64,000 nt of DNA from NCBI GenBank assembly GCA_964542915.1, contig CAZIVP010000004.1, positions 186,001-250,000 on the forward strand, in the 5' to 3' direction. Shown here in pieces: positions 25,999 through 34,225 of the stretch. Source of the DNA: CAZIVP01 sp964542915. Its GTDB lineage: Bacteria > Calditrichota > Calditrichia > Calditrichales > Calditrichaceae. The position numbers and the translations under genes are program-made. The notes under the pieces are model-generated. The model had not been told where the DNA came from and did no database searches. It saw only the letters and a list, made by a program, of their open reading frames with translations. Each line of letters starts with the position of its first letter. Position 1 is the stretch's first letter.

Positions 25999-26898
25999 TT
26001 ATTTCAGGAAACTGGGCGAAAGGTTCGAGCCATGGACGGTTGTGTGGCAATTGGTACAAAGCGTCTCTGTGGTGAATCGTGTGTGAAATCCCGGAACAGC
26101 TCCATGGCAGCTGTAACAAAGATTGGCTTCGCTCTGAAACTTAATCATATGTCGGTTTGGCGATCCGTGGGGATCGTGGCAGGATACACAGCCTTCGATT
26201 TGGCTGGCGCCGTGCTCGAACATGAAAGGCCCCTGTTTATCGCTATGGCATTTAAAACAGGTTTCGTCACTGAAACCGGCCAGACGCTGCGTACTCTGAG
26301 GTTGGTGCGGATCATGACAACTGGAACATTGCAGTATACCTTCATGCAGACGATGGCTCTCGTTCATGGAAAATTTAGCCTGAATGTCGCCGTGGCAGTC
26401 GCTGCATATAGCTGTTTCGCTATCGCTCAGGAGGGCCTCACTCGTTTGATTGCCATGGATAGTGTGGCAACTCATACAATCCATTCCCGATTGGGCATGG
26501 GGGCTGGCGTTAAATTGCGGATGGGCGTTGCTGTGGCATGTCTGGCAGCGCTCAATACTGGCCTGACTTGTTTTTGCCGTTGTGAAAGTGAATATATTGC
26601 CCTTTCCGCCTCCTTCGTTCAGATGTGTGGAAGGATCTCCATGACAACTGGCGCATACGAACGCTTCGGAAGATGAACCTCCGATATTTAAACGTTCAAT
26701 GGCTATGTGGGGATTGTTCCGAAAATCATTGACGACGCCTTCATGACAGGTAGCGCACTGCTCTGCCGTGAATTCGCCCGGCGGGGGAGCATTTTTGGAG
26801 CTGGCTAAGCCCGATGCGAATAAAGAAACAAGAATAGCGGTGGATAGAACAAATAAAAGGATCGAAAAAAGCCGGTGAAATCTATATAAAAATGGCAT
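25999..26898 (-). CDS. decaheme c-type cytochrome (MtrA/DmsE-like)
   Basis: A 299-residue secreted cytochrome with an N-terminal hydrophobic segment (ILLFVLSTAILVSLFASGLA) and exactly ten CxxCH heme sites: CATCH, CASCH, CQTCH, CMSCH, CSDCH, CSSCH, CFKCH, CVSCH, CYSCH and CTNCH. Ten hemes in about 300 residues next to a barrel gene is the hallmark of the MtrA/DmsE/PioA family, which carries electrons from the periplasm through the outer membrane. GGAGG lies 7 bases before ATG 26898, so this start is preferred to GTG 26901. No outer-surface cytochrome (MtrC type) lies in the window. Confidence 0.88.
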   Translation of the reverse strand: MPFLYRFHRLFSILLFVLSTAILVSLFASGLASSKNAPPPGEFTAEQCATCHEGVVNDFRNNPHIAIERLNIGGSSSEAFVCASCHGDPSTHLNEGGGKGNIFTFTTAKTSQASIERCQTCHSNAHPQFNASPHAQSGMDCMSCHTIHGNQTSEALLSDSETAICSDCHGDIQAKFSMNESHRLHEGILQCSSCHDPHQPQSTQRLAGFSDETCFKCHSDKQGPFMFEHGASQIEGCVSCHDPHGSPNRHMIKFQSEANLCYSCHGAVPGFHTRFTTETLCTNCHTTVHGSNLSPSFLK

Positions 26899-27194
26899 CA
26901 CATATCCTCCGTTATGATTACAAGGGAGTTTTAAAGTGTATGCACGAATAAACTGGTCGATATAGTGTCATATCATTAAAGCTTGGATGGATTTTTATAC
27001 AAAATTAAAAACATCACGAATTTTTCAATTATTCCAAAAAAAACAGATTTGTTTCTAATCGTTTAAAAATCATATGGATAGGGCTTCCAATTCAGTGTTG
27101 TAGTGGTAAATCAATTTTCATTATATTTTGATTTTGATAACTGCCTGAAGTGTTTGGTTCATGACTTTAGTAAACGAGTGTGGAGATAGCCGGG
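26899..27194. other. divergent intergenic region
   Basis: Nearly 300 A/T-rich bases between the cytochrome gene and the deacetylase gene, which point away from each other. It must hold both promoters, but I found no clear -35/-10 pair and no palindrome longer than a few bases. Confidence 0.5.
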
Positions 27195-27995
27195 TTGAAT
27201 CATCGCTTTTTGTTGATTTTCTGGATTGGGCTTCCAATATTGCAGTTCGCTTCAGGTGCTTCTAAGATTTTAGCGGATGATCAAGAGAGAGAGAATTTTT
27301 TATATAGAGCCGGGGCGATTGTACGCGGCGACGCCACGCGCAAAACCGTGGCGCTCATTTTTTCGGGCGACCGATACGCCGACGGCGGTAATCATATCCT
27401 GCGGGTATTGAAAGATACCCGCGTGCACGCCAGCTTCTTTTTTACAGGTAACTTCTATCGTAATCCGGATTACAGTCCTTTAATTCGAAAACTGATTACA
27501 GGCGGACATTATCTTGGCGCCCATTCCGACCGGCATCTTCTTTACTGTTCGTGGCAAAAACGCGACAGTCTTTTACTAAGCCAGTCTCAATTTAACAACG
27601 ATCTAAAGGCAAATTACCAGGCTATGAAAACATTTGGTATCTCACCGGAACAAGCCTCCTATTATCTTCCGCCTTATGAGTGGTATAACGACACTATTGC
27701 CGCCCGGACCAAAGCACTCGGACTCACATTGATCAACTTTACGGGCGGGACGTGTTCAAATGCGGATTACACCACACCGAACATGGGCGAACGTTATATT
27801 TCGAGTCGGGAAATCCTTGAATACGAACAAAGCCATAAGGATGGTTTGAACAGTTTTTTACTTTTAATGCATGTTGGTACGCATCCCGATCGCAGGGATA
27901 AATTATATCACTTGCTTGAACCGCTCATACTTCGGCTACGTGAGCGGGGATACCGGTTTGAGCGCGTGGATCGTTTATTAAAATATTGCCGATAG
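27195..27995 (+). CDS. polysaccharide deacetylase-like secreted protein
   Basis: A 266-residue protein with a signal peptide (FLLIFWIGLPILQFASGA) and a NodB-type fold: VALIFSGDRYADGG, then ASFFFTGNFYRN and the metal motif HSDRH. The canonical first motif TFDD is replaced by FSGD, so the catalytic Asp pair is altered. I recall related proteins in Bacteroidetes with a similar variant (FTGH), so the family may act on glycans by a modified site. GTG 27180 also opens the frame, but GGAG lies 9 bases before TTG 27195 and gives a cleaner signal peptide. It starts divergently from the cytochrome gene. Confidence 0.7.
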   Translation: MNHRFLLIFWIGLPILQFASGASKILADDQERENFLYRAGAIVRGDATRKTVALIFSGDRYADGGNHILRVLKDTRVHASFFFTGNFYRNPDYSPLIRKLITGGHYLGAHSDRHLLYCSWQKRDSLLLSQSQFNNDLKANYQAMKTFGISPEQASYYLPPYEWYNDTIAARTKALGLTLINFTGGTCSNADYTTPNMGERYISSREILEYEQSHKDGLNSFLLLMHVGTHPDRRDKLYHLLEPLILRLRERGYRFERVDRLLKYCR

Positions 27996-28014
27996 GTCGC
28001 CATTCAAGGCGACC
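27995..28014 (+). terminator. hairpin at the end of the deacetylase gene
   Basis: GGTCGCC and GGCGACC form a 7-bp stem around a 6-base loop starting at the stop codon. No T-run follows, so it may be a weak or factor-assisted terminator. Confidence 0.4.
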
Positions 28015-28043
28015 AACTGTCCGATCGCATATAAGATAACGAA

Positions 28044-28089
28044 GAAAAAAACATCGTCTCAACCAGCCCGGTAACGGTTGAGACGATGT
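28044..28089 (-). terminator. rho-independent terminator of the EEP-family gene
   Basis: On the minus strand a perfect 14-bp stem (28089-28076 with 28064-28051) around an 11-base loop is followed by seven T residues. It lies 6 bases after the stop codon and is the strongest terminator in the window. Confidence 0.9.
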
Positions 28090-28095
28090 GAGATG

Positions 28096-29295
28096 TTATC
28101 GATCCAATTGCTTCCAGCCCCGGGACAAAGCGGGTACATTCGCAGGAGAAGGAATACGCAGGCGAGCCGCCACGCCTCCGTGATCCGACGGCCATAAACC
28201 GGAAGCCGTTCGATTAAATGATTCATCGCCCACGACAATGGCGTGCACCCACAGCGGAAGCCTGGAATCTTCATAACGGACATAAATATGATCGATACGT
28301 TCGTAAAAATCGGCGTCTTCATTTCGCAAATCAGCATCATGCCCATACGTAAAACCTTCGGGATTATCGTTGAGCATATTCTCGGGCCAAATATCCGTAA
28401 AGTCATTGGAACGAATGTAGGTATAGACGGCTCCTTCCGGCGCCGGGCTGTTAAAATCGCCCACCATGATCACCGGAAGCTTCTCGCCCTGTAGGGACGC
28501 CAACAGTTCCTGAGCCTGCGCCATACGAATAGGTTCGGCAAATGCTTCCAAATGCGTGTTCACAAAACGGTAAGATCGTTTAGCCACTTTAGCGTTAACC
28601 GCCGTATATCCGCGAAGTATTTCCACATCGAGGTCGGGAATAACCAGGTTATGCTTATAATTTTTGGCCGTAACATCCGAAACGTCAATCGATTCCTTCA
28701 CCAGGATCACATCAAAATCGGTCACCCGGATGTCATCGAACGTCATGGGATCGGTTCCTGTAAGCATTGGCAATTCGATATCCGCATTCTGAACTTGAGC
28801 CGCCATCTTATAATTGAGATCAAAGGCTTCCATCACCTGCATCAAAATATCAAGATAGTTCATGAAAACCTTTTCCGCCGGCGTTTCACCACCGATAATG
28901 GCGTCTCCCGGCGACTGTAAACGGATTAGCGAAACCTCCTGCAAGCCCACCAGATCGGGTTTGGTAAGGGCAATTTCCCGCACCAGCGATACAGCCCGCT
29001 CCGGAAAATTCGTGGCCAGAAGTTGTTGAAACGCTTGCGCCGCTAAAACCGGTATCTCTTCAGGATTTTCTGCAGAGAGTACAGCATCCACATCGGCTCC
29101 GATATAAACATTGCGGGTCATTACCCGTACCGGCCGGTCCGCGGCCAGCGGTTTTGCCAGCCCGTCAAAGGCATGCAATTCACTTTGATTTATCTGGGTT
29201 GCTTGTTCCGATTCGGAAGCGACGGGCATTGATTGGTTACAGGAAAACACAATAATCGAAATGGATAACAGAAATATTGATTTTATGAACAGCAC
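28096..29295 (-). CDS. secreted endonuclease/exonuclease/phosphatase family lipoprotein
   Basis: A 399-residue protein with a lipoprotein-like signal (LLSISIIVFSC) and an EEP hydrolase domain with the hallmark sites MTRNVYIG, DLVGLQEV (metal Glu), VGDFNSPAP and WPSDHGGV. Members cleave nucleic acids, inositol phosphates or sphingomyelin; the substrate is not predictable here. ATG 29328 opens the frame, but AGGAGA lies 6 bases before GTG 29295 and gives a proper signal, so that start is chosen. It is monocistronic, with a strong terminator after it. Confidence 0.83.
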   Translation of the reverse strand: MLFIKSIFLLSISIIVFSCNQSMPVASESEQATQINQSELHAFDGLAKPLAADRPVRVMTRNVYIGADVDAVLSAENPEEIPVLAAQAFQQLLATNFPERAVSLVREIALTKPDLVGLQEVSLIRLQSPGDAIIGGETPAEKVFMNYLDILMQVMEAFDLNYKMAAQVQNADIELPMLTGTDPMTFDDIRVTDFDVILVKESIDVSDVTAKNYKHNLVIPDLDVEILRGYTAVNAKVAKRSYRFVNTHLEAFAEPIRMAQAQELLASLQGEKLPVIMVGDFNSPAPEGAVYTYIRSNDFTDIWPENMLNDNPEGFTYGHDADLRNEDADFYERIDHIYVRYEDSRLPLWVHAIVVGDESFNRTASGLWPSDHGGVAARLRIPSPANVPALSRGWKQLDR

Positions 29296-29686
29296 GGCAT
29301 ATCTCCTTTGATGTATTAAACATGACATATGTTAATGGAATCCTTTAATTTCAAAACCCCCTTTCATTTTAGTTCAACATACGGAAGCGGTTTTTATTGG
29401 ATAATATCGCTAGCACTACGAAATCCTGTTCAAGTGCAATACCTTCAGGTTACGACGTGCGCGCTATAATATGGGACGGTCGTTGGTTGTTAGTTTAAAA
29501 AAGGCGCGGCTTTAATTTCCTGAACCGGATATTAATAAAACTACATGGGTATTTTTGGCAATGCAAACACGCAATGCTTTTTTTTATCGCCTGGTTGTTA
29601 TATTATGTCAGATACATCGAAAATGGTCCGATATAGCCATCGGATAATTTAATCTACGGAACAAATATGTTTAATAAATTTGCAAT
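29296..29686. other. intergenic region upstream of the TetR gene
   Basis: About 390 bases without a credible gene, separating the divergent EEP and tetR genes. An 18-bp inverted repeat TCCGAT-N6-ATCGGA lies at 29627-29644, upstream of the tetR promoter. It could be a second regulator site. Confidence 0.5.
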
Positions 29687-29715
29687 TTGACAATGGTGTT
29701 TGAGATTACTATTTT
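29687..29715 (+). promoter_or_regulatory. tetR promoter
   Basis: Consensus TTGACA (29687-29692) and TATTTT (29710-29715) are separated by exactly 17 bases. The TetR operator begins at the last base of the -10 box, so binding would block initiation. Confidence 0.7.
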
Positions 29716-29732
29716 AAGACCGTTCGGTCTTA
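29715..29732. promoter_or_regulatory. TetR-family operator O1
   Basis: TAAGACCGTTCGGTCTTA is an 18-bp palindrome apart from its central pair. The AGACC...GGTCT half-sites resemble those recorded for NemR-type regulators. A near-identical copy (one base different over 14) lies at 30371-30384. Confidence 0.75.
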
Positions 29733-29759
29733 ATCAAATAATAAACGTCGACTAAAGGT

Positions 29760-30353
29760 ATGAGTAAAGGCGAAATCACGAGGGAGCATATCATTATTCA
29801 AGCCGCCGAACTGTTTAACAGTCGCGGATTTGCGGGTGCTCCGCTATCGGAACTGATGGAAATAACCGGTTTAAAAAAGGGCGGCATCTACAACCATTTT
29901 AACAGTAAAGAAGAGATTTTGATCGAAGCCTTCCGGTATTCGGTTAAACGATTAATGCTTAAGCTCGAGGCGGTTACCGCACCCCATAAAAGCCCCAGAG
30001 CGATGCTTAAAGCCATCATAGAATTTTACCGCGATTATCCCCTAAATCCGGTGATCAAAGGCGGCTGTCCTATATTGAATTCCATCGTGGATTCCGATAA
30101 TACCAACCCGGCGCTCAAAAAACATGTGCACACCGCAATCGATGAATTGATTCGCAGGTTAAAGCTTCTGGTAACAAACGCCATTCGAAAAGGTGAATTC
30201 AAAGCGGATACGGACCCGGAAAAAACAGCGATGCTTATTTTTACTACGATTGAAGGAGGCGTTGCATTAACCCGCGCTTATGAAGATAATCGTTACATGG
30301 AAACCATAATCGATTACTTGCACCAATACATTGATCAGACATTATCCCAATAA
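29760..30353 (+). CDS. TetR/AcrR family transcriptional regulator
   Basis: A 197-residue repressor with an N-terminal helix-turn-helix (residues about 7-52: IIIQAAELFNSRGF and LKKGGIYNHFNSKEE) and an all-helical ligand-binding part. A Cys in GGCPILNSI (about residue 103) is positioned like the reactive Cys of electrophile-sensing relatives, which is suggestive only. It lies between two matching operators, one on its own promoter and one before the hydrolase gene, so it most likely represses itself and the downstream cassette. Confidence 0.9.
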   Translation: MSKGEITREHIIIQAAELFNSRGFAGAPLSELMEITGLKKGGIYNHFNSKEEILIEAFRYSVKRLMLKLEAVTAPHKSPRAMLKAIIEFYRDYPLNPVIKGGCPILNSIVDSDNTNPALKKHVHTAIDELIRRLKLLVTNAIRKGEFKADTDPEKTAMLIFTTIEGGVALTRAYEDNRYMETIIDYLHQYIDQTLSQ

Positions 30354-30370
30354 TTTTTTTGTCCATTTAG

Positions 30371-30388
30371 AGACCATTCGGTCTTTTT
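30371..30388. promoter_or_regulatory. TetR-family operator O2, also a terminator-like hairpin
   Basis: AGACCATTCGGTCT differs from O1 in one base. It lies 18 bases after the tetR stop and 100 bases before the hydrolase start. The same bases form a 5-bp stem with a 4-base loop followed by TTTT, so the element could both end the tetR transcript and bind the repressor. Confidence 0.65.
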
Positions 30389-30483
30389 ATGAATTAATAC
30401 TACTGCAACGCTTTTTGAAATTATGAAGAAGATAGATAATCGGTTTGAACGAAATTGATGAATTGAAACGAAGGGGGGAACTC

Positions 30484-31365
30484 ATGATACAGCGACTAAT
30501 AGCGCTCTTATTCAGTATTACGGAGCGTTTTCTGCCGCCATTGTCCGCTAAGCTGGCGGCCTTCATTTTCTTCAACCCGCTCAAACGGAGTGCGTCGAAC
30601 AACTGGCCGAAACAACTAAATGAAATTGCGACTCGACGTATCCGTTTACAGAATCTGCCCTATTATCATAATCCGGCAGGCGACTATACTTTGTATAGCG
30701 TTGGAGCGGGGCCCGTCGTTTTATTGGTTCACGGTTGGGGCGGCAACGGAGTGCAATTCAGGGCTTTTGTGAAACCGCTCCTGCGCGCCGGTTATCGTGT
30801 CATTGCTTTTGATGCTTTTGCACACGGGCAATCGTCGGGTAAACGTACCAATCTGATGGAATTTGCAGCGATCATTGAGGATATCGAAAAACGAAGCGGT
30901 GAGCTTCGGGCCATCATTGGGCATTCTGTGGGCGGCATGGCTGCCGCAGTGGCCGTGCAAAACGGTGTGCGCACAAATAAACTGATCACCATTAATACGC
31001 CGGCCTCGATCCATTATATCTTCGAGCTTTTCGCCGCCCAACTGAATGTATCGAAGCGGTCGATGGCAAGTCTTACCCGCCGGATCGAAACGATCACCCG
31101 CACGCCAATTCACCATTTTTCCGCAGAAAAACTTTTCGCCAATATCAAAACGCCGGGTCTCATTATCCATGATATAGAAGATAAAGAAATTGCGGTGGAT
31201 CAGGCGCAGGTAATGCATCGTTCGTGGACCAACAGCAGATTAACAACTACGAAAGGGTTGGGTCACCGACGCATTCTTCACGATCGAAAGACCATCTATC
31301 ATGCTATCAATTTTCTGGGATTACCCGTTAAACAGGCAAACAACAAAGCCATATATGCTCAATAA
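30484..31365 (+). CDS. alpha/beta hydrolase
   Basis: A 293-residue alpha/beta-fold hydrolase. The oxyanion-hole region HGWGGNG (about residue 80), the nucleophile elbow GHSVGG, an acidic residue in HDIEDKE, and a late His in LGHRRILHD outline the catalytic triad. A hydrophobic N-terminal stretch (LIALLFSITERFLPPLSAKLAAFIF) may associate with the membrane. GGGGGG 7 bases before ATG 30484 decides this start over the upstream TTG 30445. It is the first gene after operator O2. Confidence 0.85.
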   Translation: MIQRLIALLFSITERFLPPLSAKLAAFIFFNPLKRSASNNWPKQLNEIATRRIRLQNLPYYHNPAGDYTLYSVGAGPVVLLVHGWGGNGVQFRAFVKPLLRAGYRVIAFDAFAHGQSSGKRTNLMEFAAIIEDIEKRSGELRAIIGHSVGGMAAAVAVQNGVRTNKLITINTPASIHYIFELFAAQLNVSKRSMASLTRRIETITRTPIHHFSAEKLFANIKTPGLIIHDIEDKEIAVDQAQVMHRSWTNSRLTTTKGLGHRRILHDRKTIYHAINFLGLPVKQANNKAIYAQ

Positions 31366-31427
31366 TATGCTCGTATCGTTCATATATTTCAACACTTATT
31401 CATTGAATTATAACAGGGGGATTAATC

Positions 31428-32189
31428 ATGAAGAACCGACTATTTTTAATGTATGGTATTTTTAATTATATGATGGTCTTGATTCTTTTTGTGTACCTGA
31501 TCGGGTTTGTCTCCGATTTCCTGGTTCCCAAAACCATCAATTCCGGTAAAGCCGGCGCGCTTTTACCGTCTCTGGCTGTTAATTTTAGCCTAATCACTCT
31601 TTTCGGCCTCCAGCACAGTTTGATGGCGCGCCCCGCCTTTAAGAGGTGGTGGAAACGCATTATTCCGCCGCCCATCGAACGCAGCACTTATCTGCTGTTT
31701 ACCTTCGCGGCTCTTGTTTTATTGGTTTGGCAGTGGCAACCCCTACCGCAAAAGGTATGGACCGTTTCTAATATCTACATGCAAACAATTCTTTGGACAC
31801 TCAACGCTGTGGGCTGGATTATCGTTTATACCTCCACCCGATTAATAGACAGCACCCATTTCTTTGGTTTGAGTCAGGTGAAACGTTATTTTAACAATGA
31901 ACGGCAAAAAAGCCCCTCATTCCAAACGCCGGGATTTTACCGCTATACCCGACATCCCATGATGTTCGGTTTTTTAATTGTATTTTGGATAACACCGCAG
32001 ATGAGCGTCGGACGCTTGTTTTTTGTAATTTCTATGACCGTTTACATTTTAATCGGTGTTTATTTCGAAGAGAAAGATTTAATCCGACACTTTGGTGATC
32101 GCTATAAAACTTACCGCAGCCAGGTATCAAAACTTATTCCGATCTTTAATGCCGGCGGCGATACGCCGGAGTATTCCAATCGCACTTAA
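31428..32189 (+). CDS. methanethiol S-methyltransferase-like membrane protein (MddA/NnrU family)
   Basis: A 253-residue integral membrane protein with about five or six helices. It carries segments I recall from MddA: LFGLQHSLMARPAFKRWW, RSTYLLFTFAALVLLVWQW, YRYTRHPMMFGF (the SAM-binding His-Pro region) and a C-terminal EEKDLIRHFGDRY. MddA makes dimethyl sulfide from methanethiol with S-adenosylmethionine; related NnrU and isoprenylcysteine methyltransferases share the fold. GGGGG precedes ATG by 7 bases. It is the second gene of the TetR-linked cassette, which suggests thiol or sulfide detoxification. Confidence 0.75.
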   Translation: MKNRLFLMYGIFNYMMVLILFVYLIGFVSDFLVPKTINSGKAGALLPSLAVNFSLITLFGLQHSLMARPAFKRWWKRIIPPPIERSTYLLFTFAALVLLVWQWQPLPQKVWTVSNIYMQTILWTLNAVGWIIVYTSTRLIDSTHFFGLSQVKRYFNNERQKSPSFQTPGFYRYTRHPMMFGFLIVFWITPQMSVGRLFFVISMTVYILIGVYFEEKDLIRHFGDRYKTYRSQVSKLIPIFNAGGDTPEYSNRT

Positions 32190-32254
32190 AATCCTATCGC
32201 CTAAACAAAAATCGTCATCCAAACAAATGAATCCAACATAAAGGAGGTTATCCT

Positions 32255-32905
32255 ATGGGTAAGCAAGCCAAACAAACTGTTATGAATAATGATGGCAACC
32301 ATTATCGCAAGGAAAACATAAATGTGGCGCAGCGGCAGGATCCTTTGCGACGACGCTATAAAGAAAAGCCGGAAGAAGCAATGGTAACCGACTGGGCGAA
32401 AACGACAGGTAATTCGGTTGAAGATGCCTTTCACGGACGCATCGATCTGGGTCAATCCTCGGGCGGCGCCGATTTAGCTGACATGCCAGAGTCCGTTAAA
32501 CCTGAACATTTTCACTACGGCGTCGGCTTGTCGACGGGCATTCACCGCGCCATCGGCGGCGACCACGACCTGCCCAATCCCGGCAATCTGTTGGCGGCAG
32601 CGCTAGCCTCCTGCTTCGATTCAACCTTACGTATGATTTCCAATCGCCTTGGGATAGAACTGGAATCGCTGCAAGTTACCGCCTCAGCAACCGCTGATAC
32701 CCGTGGAACGTTGCTTGTCGAACACGATGTACCGGTACCTTTTCAGAACATGACGCTTGATGTCCGAATGAAAGCCGTCGAAGGCACCGATCCTCAGCAA
32801 TTGCAAAAATTGTTTGCAGCAGCGGAATACAGCTGCGTCAATTTACAAACCTTACGTTCGGGCGTACCGGTGACAATCAGCCGCCATATCGATGATAACG
32901 AATGA
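32255..32905 (+). CDS. OsmC family protein
   Basis: A 216-residue protein whose last 150 residues form an OsmC/Ohr fold. The two reactive cysteines are visible in LAAALASCFDST and YSCVNLQTLRSG. OsmC and Ohr reduce organic hydroperoxides, while YhfA-type members are less well understood. The first 50 residues are polar and not part of the domain (QRQDPLRRRYKEKPEE). An ideal AAGGAGG ribosome site precedes ATG. It fits an oxidant or electrophile response with its neighbours. Confidence 0.88.
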   Translation: MGKQAKQTVMNNDGNHYRKENINVAQRQDPLRRRYKEKPEEAMVTDWAKTTGNSVEDAFHGRIDLGQSSGGADLADMPESVKPEHFHYGVGLSTGIHRAIGGDHDLPNPGNLLAAALASCFDSTLRMISNRLGIELESLQVTASATADTRGTLLVEHDVPVPFQNMTLDVRMKAVEGTDPQQLQKLFAAAEYSCVNLQTLRSGVPVTISRHIDDNE

Positions 32906-32918
32906 TACGATGATGAAT

Positions 32919-32957
32919 GGAGAGAATCGTCGTGTCTGCGGTTCTCTCCTTTACTTG
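32919..32957 (+). terminator. hairpin after the OsmC gene
   Basis: GGAGAGAA and TTCTCTCC pair over 8 bases, with extra CG pairs inside, and are followed by TTTACTT. A weak terminator that may split the SDR gene from the cassette or reduce its expression. Confidence 0.5.
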
Positions 32958-33197
32958 GCAAAGCATCGAAAGTACGGAAATATTATTTGATTGGTTTACC
33001 GTTATGCACCGTGGAATTTGCTCCCGTTCTGCGTTACCACGACCGATGGCCCGGTAATTTAAATCAAAGGTTTTATACGAAATCTGCAGAAGGGATTCGT
33101 AAACAGAGGAACCGAAAAGCGTTTATACTCATAGAAACAAACGTATACACGTTGCGACAGGTGGATTTAGCAAGAACCCAATCATAAGGAGGTAACG

Positions 33198-33920
33198 ATG
33201 GAATATCAAACGGTTGTACTGGTAACCGGCGCCAGTCGCGGTATCGGACGCGCTATCGCACTTAAATACGCCAAAGAAGGCGCATCGCTCGCCCTGACAG
33301 CGCGAGACCGAAAGGCGCTCGATGAAACCGCGTCTATGATCCGTAATGACGGCGGCAAAGATCCCTTGCTGCTACCGGCCGATTTACAGGATGTGGATCA
33401 AATTTCGGGCATCGTCGAACAGGTAATGAAAACATTTAACCACATCAATGTGCTGGTTAATAACGCGGGGATCGGGCATTTAAAACCATTCCTGGAATTA
33501 ACGATTGACGAATTTCAGCAGATGATGGATATCAATATGCGCGCCGTATTTGCGCTGACCCAAAACGTCATTCCGCATATGATCGAACAAAATTCGGGAA
33601 CGGTCATCAATATAGCTTCGTTGGCGGGTAAAAACGGTTTTAAGAGCGGCACGGGTTATGCCGCCAGCAAGTGGGCGCTAAGAGGATTTGCTCAGTGTTT
33701 GATGCCGGAAGTCCGTGAACACAATATTCGTGTTGTGACTATTTTCCCGGGCTCGGTCTACACGGAATTCGGTAGCGGCGGCCCGCACCCAACCGGAACG
33801 CCGCCAAAAAACCGCATGTTGCCGGAAGACGTGGCCGAGACCGCCTATATGGCATTTGCGATGCCCGATCGCACCATGATCAGTGAAATTGATATGCGCC
33901 CCAGCAATCCGAAAAGATAA
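33198..33920 (+). CDS. short-chain dehydrogenase/reductase
   Basis: A 240-residue classical SDR with the cofactor loop TGASRGIGRA, the NNAGIG strand, and the catalytic Ser (NIASLAG) and YAASK. Such enzymes reduce ketones or 3-oxoacyl groups with NAD(P)H. The Arg after SGA(S) favours NADPH (inference). AAGGAGG lies 5 bases before ATG. It follows the OsmC gene by 292 bases with a hairpin between, so it may be an end member of the cassette or separate. Confidence 0.88.
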   Translation: MEYQTVVLVTGASRGIGRAIALKYAKEGASLALTARDRKALDETASMIRNDGGKDPLLLPADLQDVDQISGIVEQVMKTFNHINVLVNNAGIGHLKPFLELTIDEFQQMMDINMRAVFALTQNVIPHMIEQNSGTVINIASLAGKNGFKSGTGYAASKWALRGFAQCLMPEVREHNIRVVTIFPGSVYTEFGSGGPHPTGTPPKNRMLPEDVAETAYMAFAMPDRTMISEIDMRPSNPKR

Positions 33921-33932
33921 TGACGATTCAAT

Positions 33933-33963
33933 TGCAGAGGCGTTGCGCTGAAACGCCTCTGCA
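33933..33963 (+). terminator. perfect 12-bp hairpin after the SDR gene
   Basis: TGCAGAGGCGTT and AACGCCTCTGCA pair perfectly around a 7-base loop, 12 bases after the SDR stop. No T-run follows, so termination may be factor dependent or the stem may protect the mRNA end. Confidence 0.55.
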
Positions 33964-34225
33964 TAAATCAATTTGTTTCGCCATCGCACCATGGATTGGT
34001 AAAGAACTGAAGGCCGACTTAACCAGGGAAGAGGGAAATTACCCGTTTTAACCTGAACACGGATTAACATTTTTGTTTGACCTTTCCTTCTTTTTTTTTA
34101 TTGTTACATGCACCTCGTCGTAACGGATTATATTTAATCTTGATTTTAATATCTGATAATTATAAACTTACAGGTATTAACACGAACAAACAGAACGTCA
34201 TAAATCATGGCAGGTACGGATTGGG
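33964..34225. other. gene-free stretch before the NFACT gene
   Basis: Apart from the hairpin just upstream, about 260 bases contain no credible ORF with a ribosome site and no clear promoter pair. Confidence 0.5.

Noticed and set aside
26032..26676. 214-codon plus-strand frame opposite the decaheme cytochrome gene
   Set aside because: It is the complement of the CxxCH-rich coding strand; the ten heme motifs show which strand is real.
32987..33187. 66-codon frame between the OsmC and SDR genes
   Set aside because: It has no good ribosome site, odd composition and no recognisable pattern; it lies in a spacer after a hairpin.
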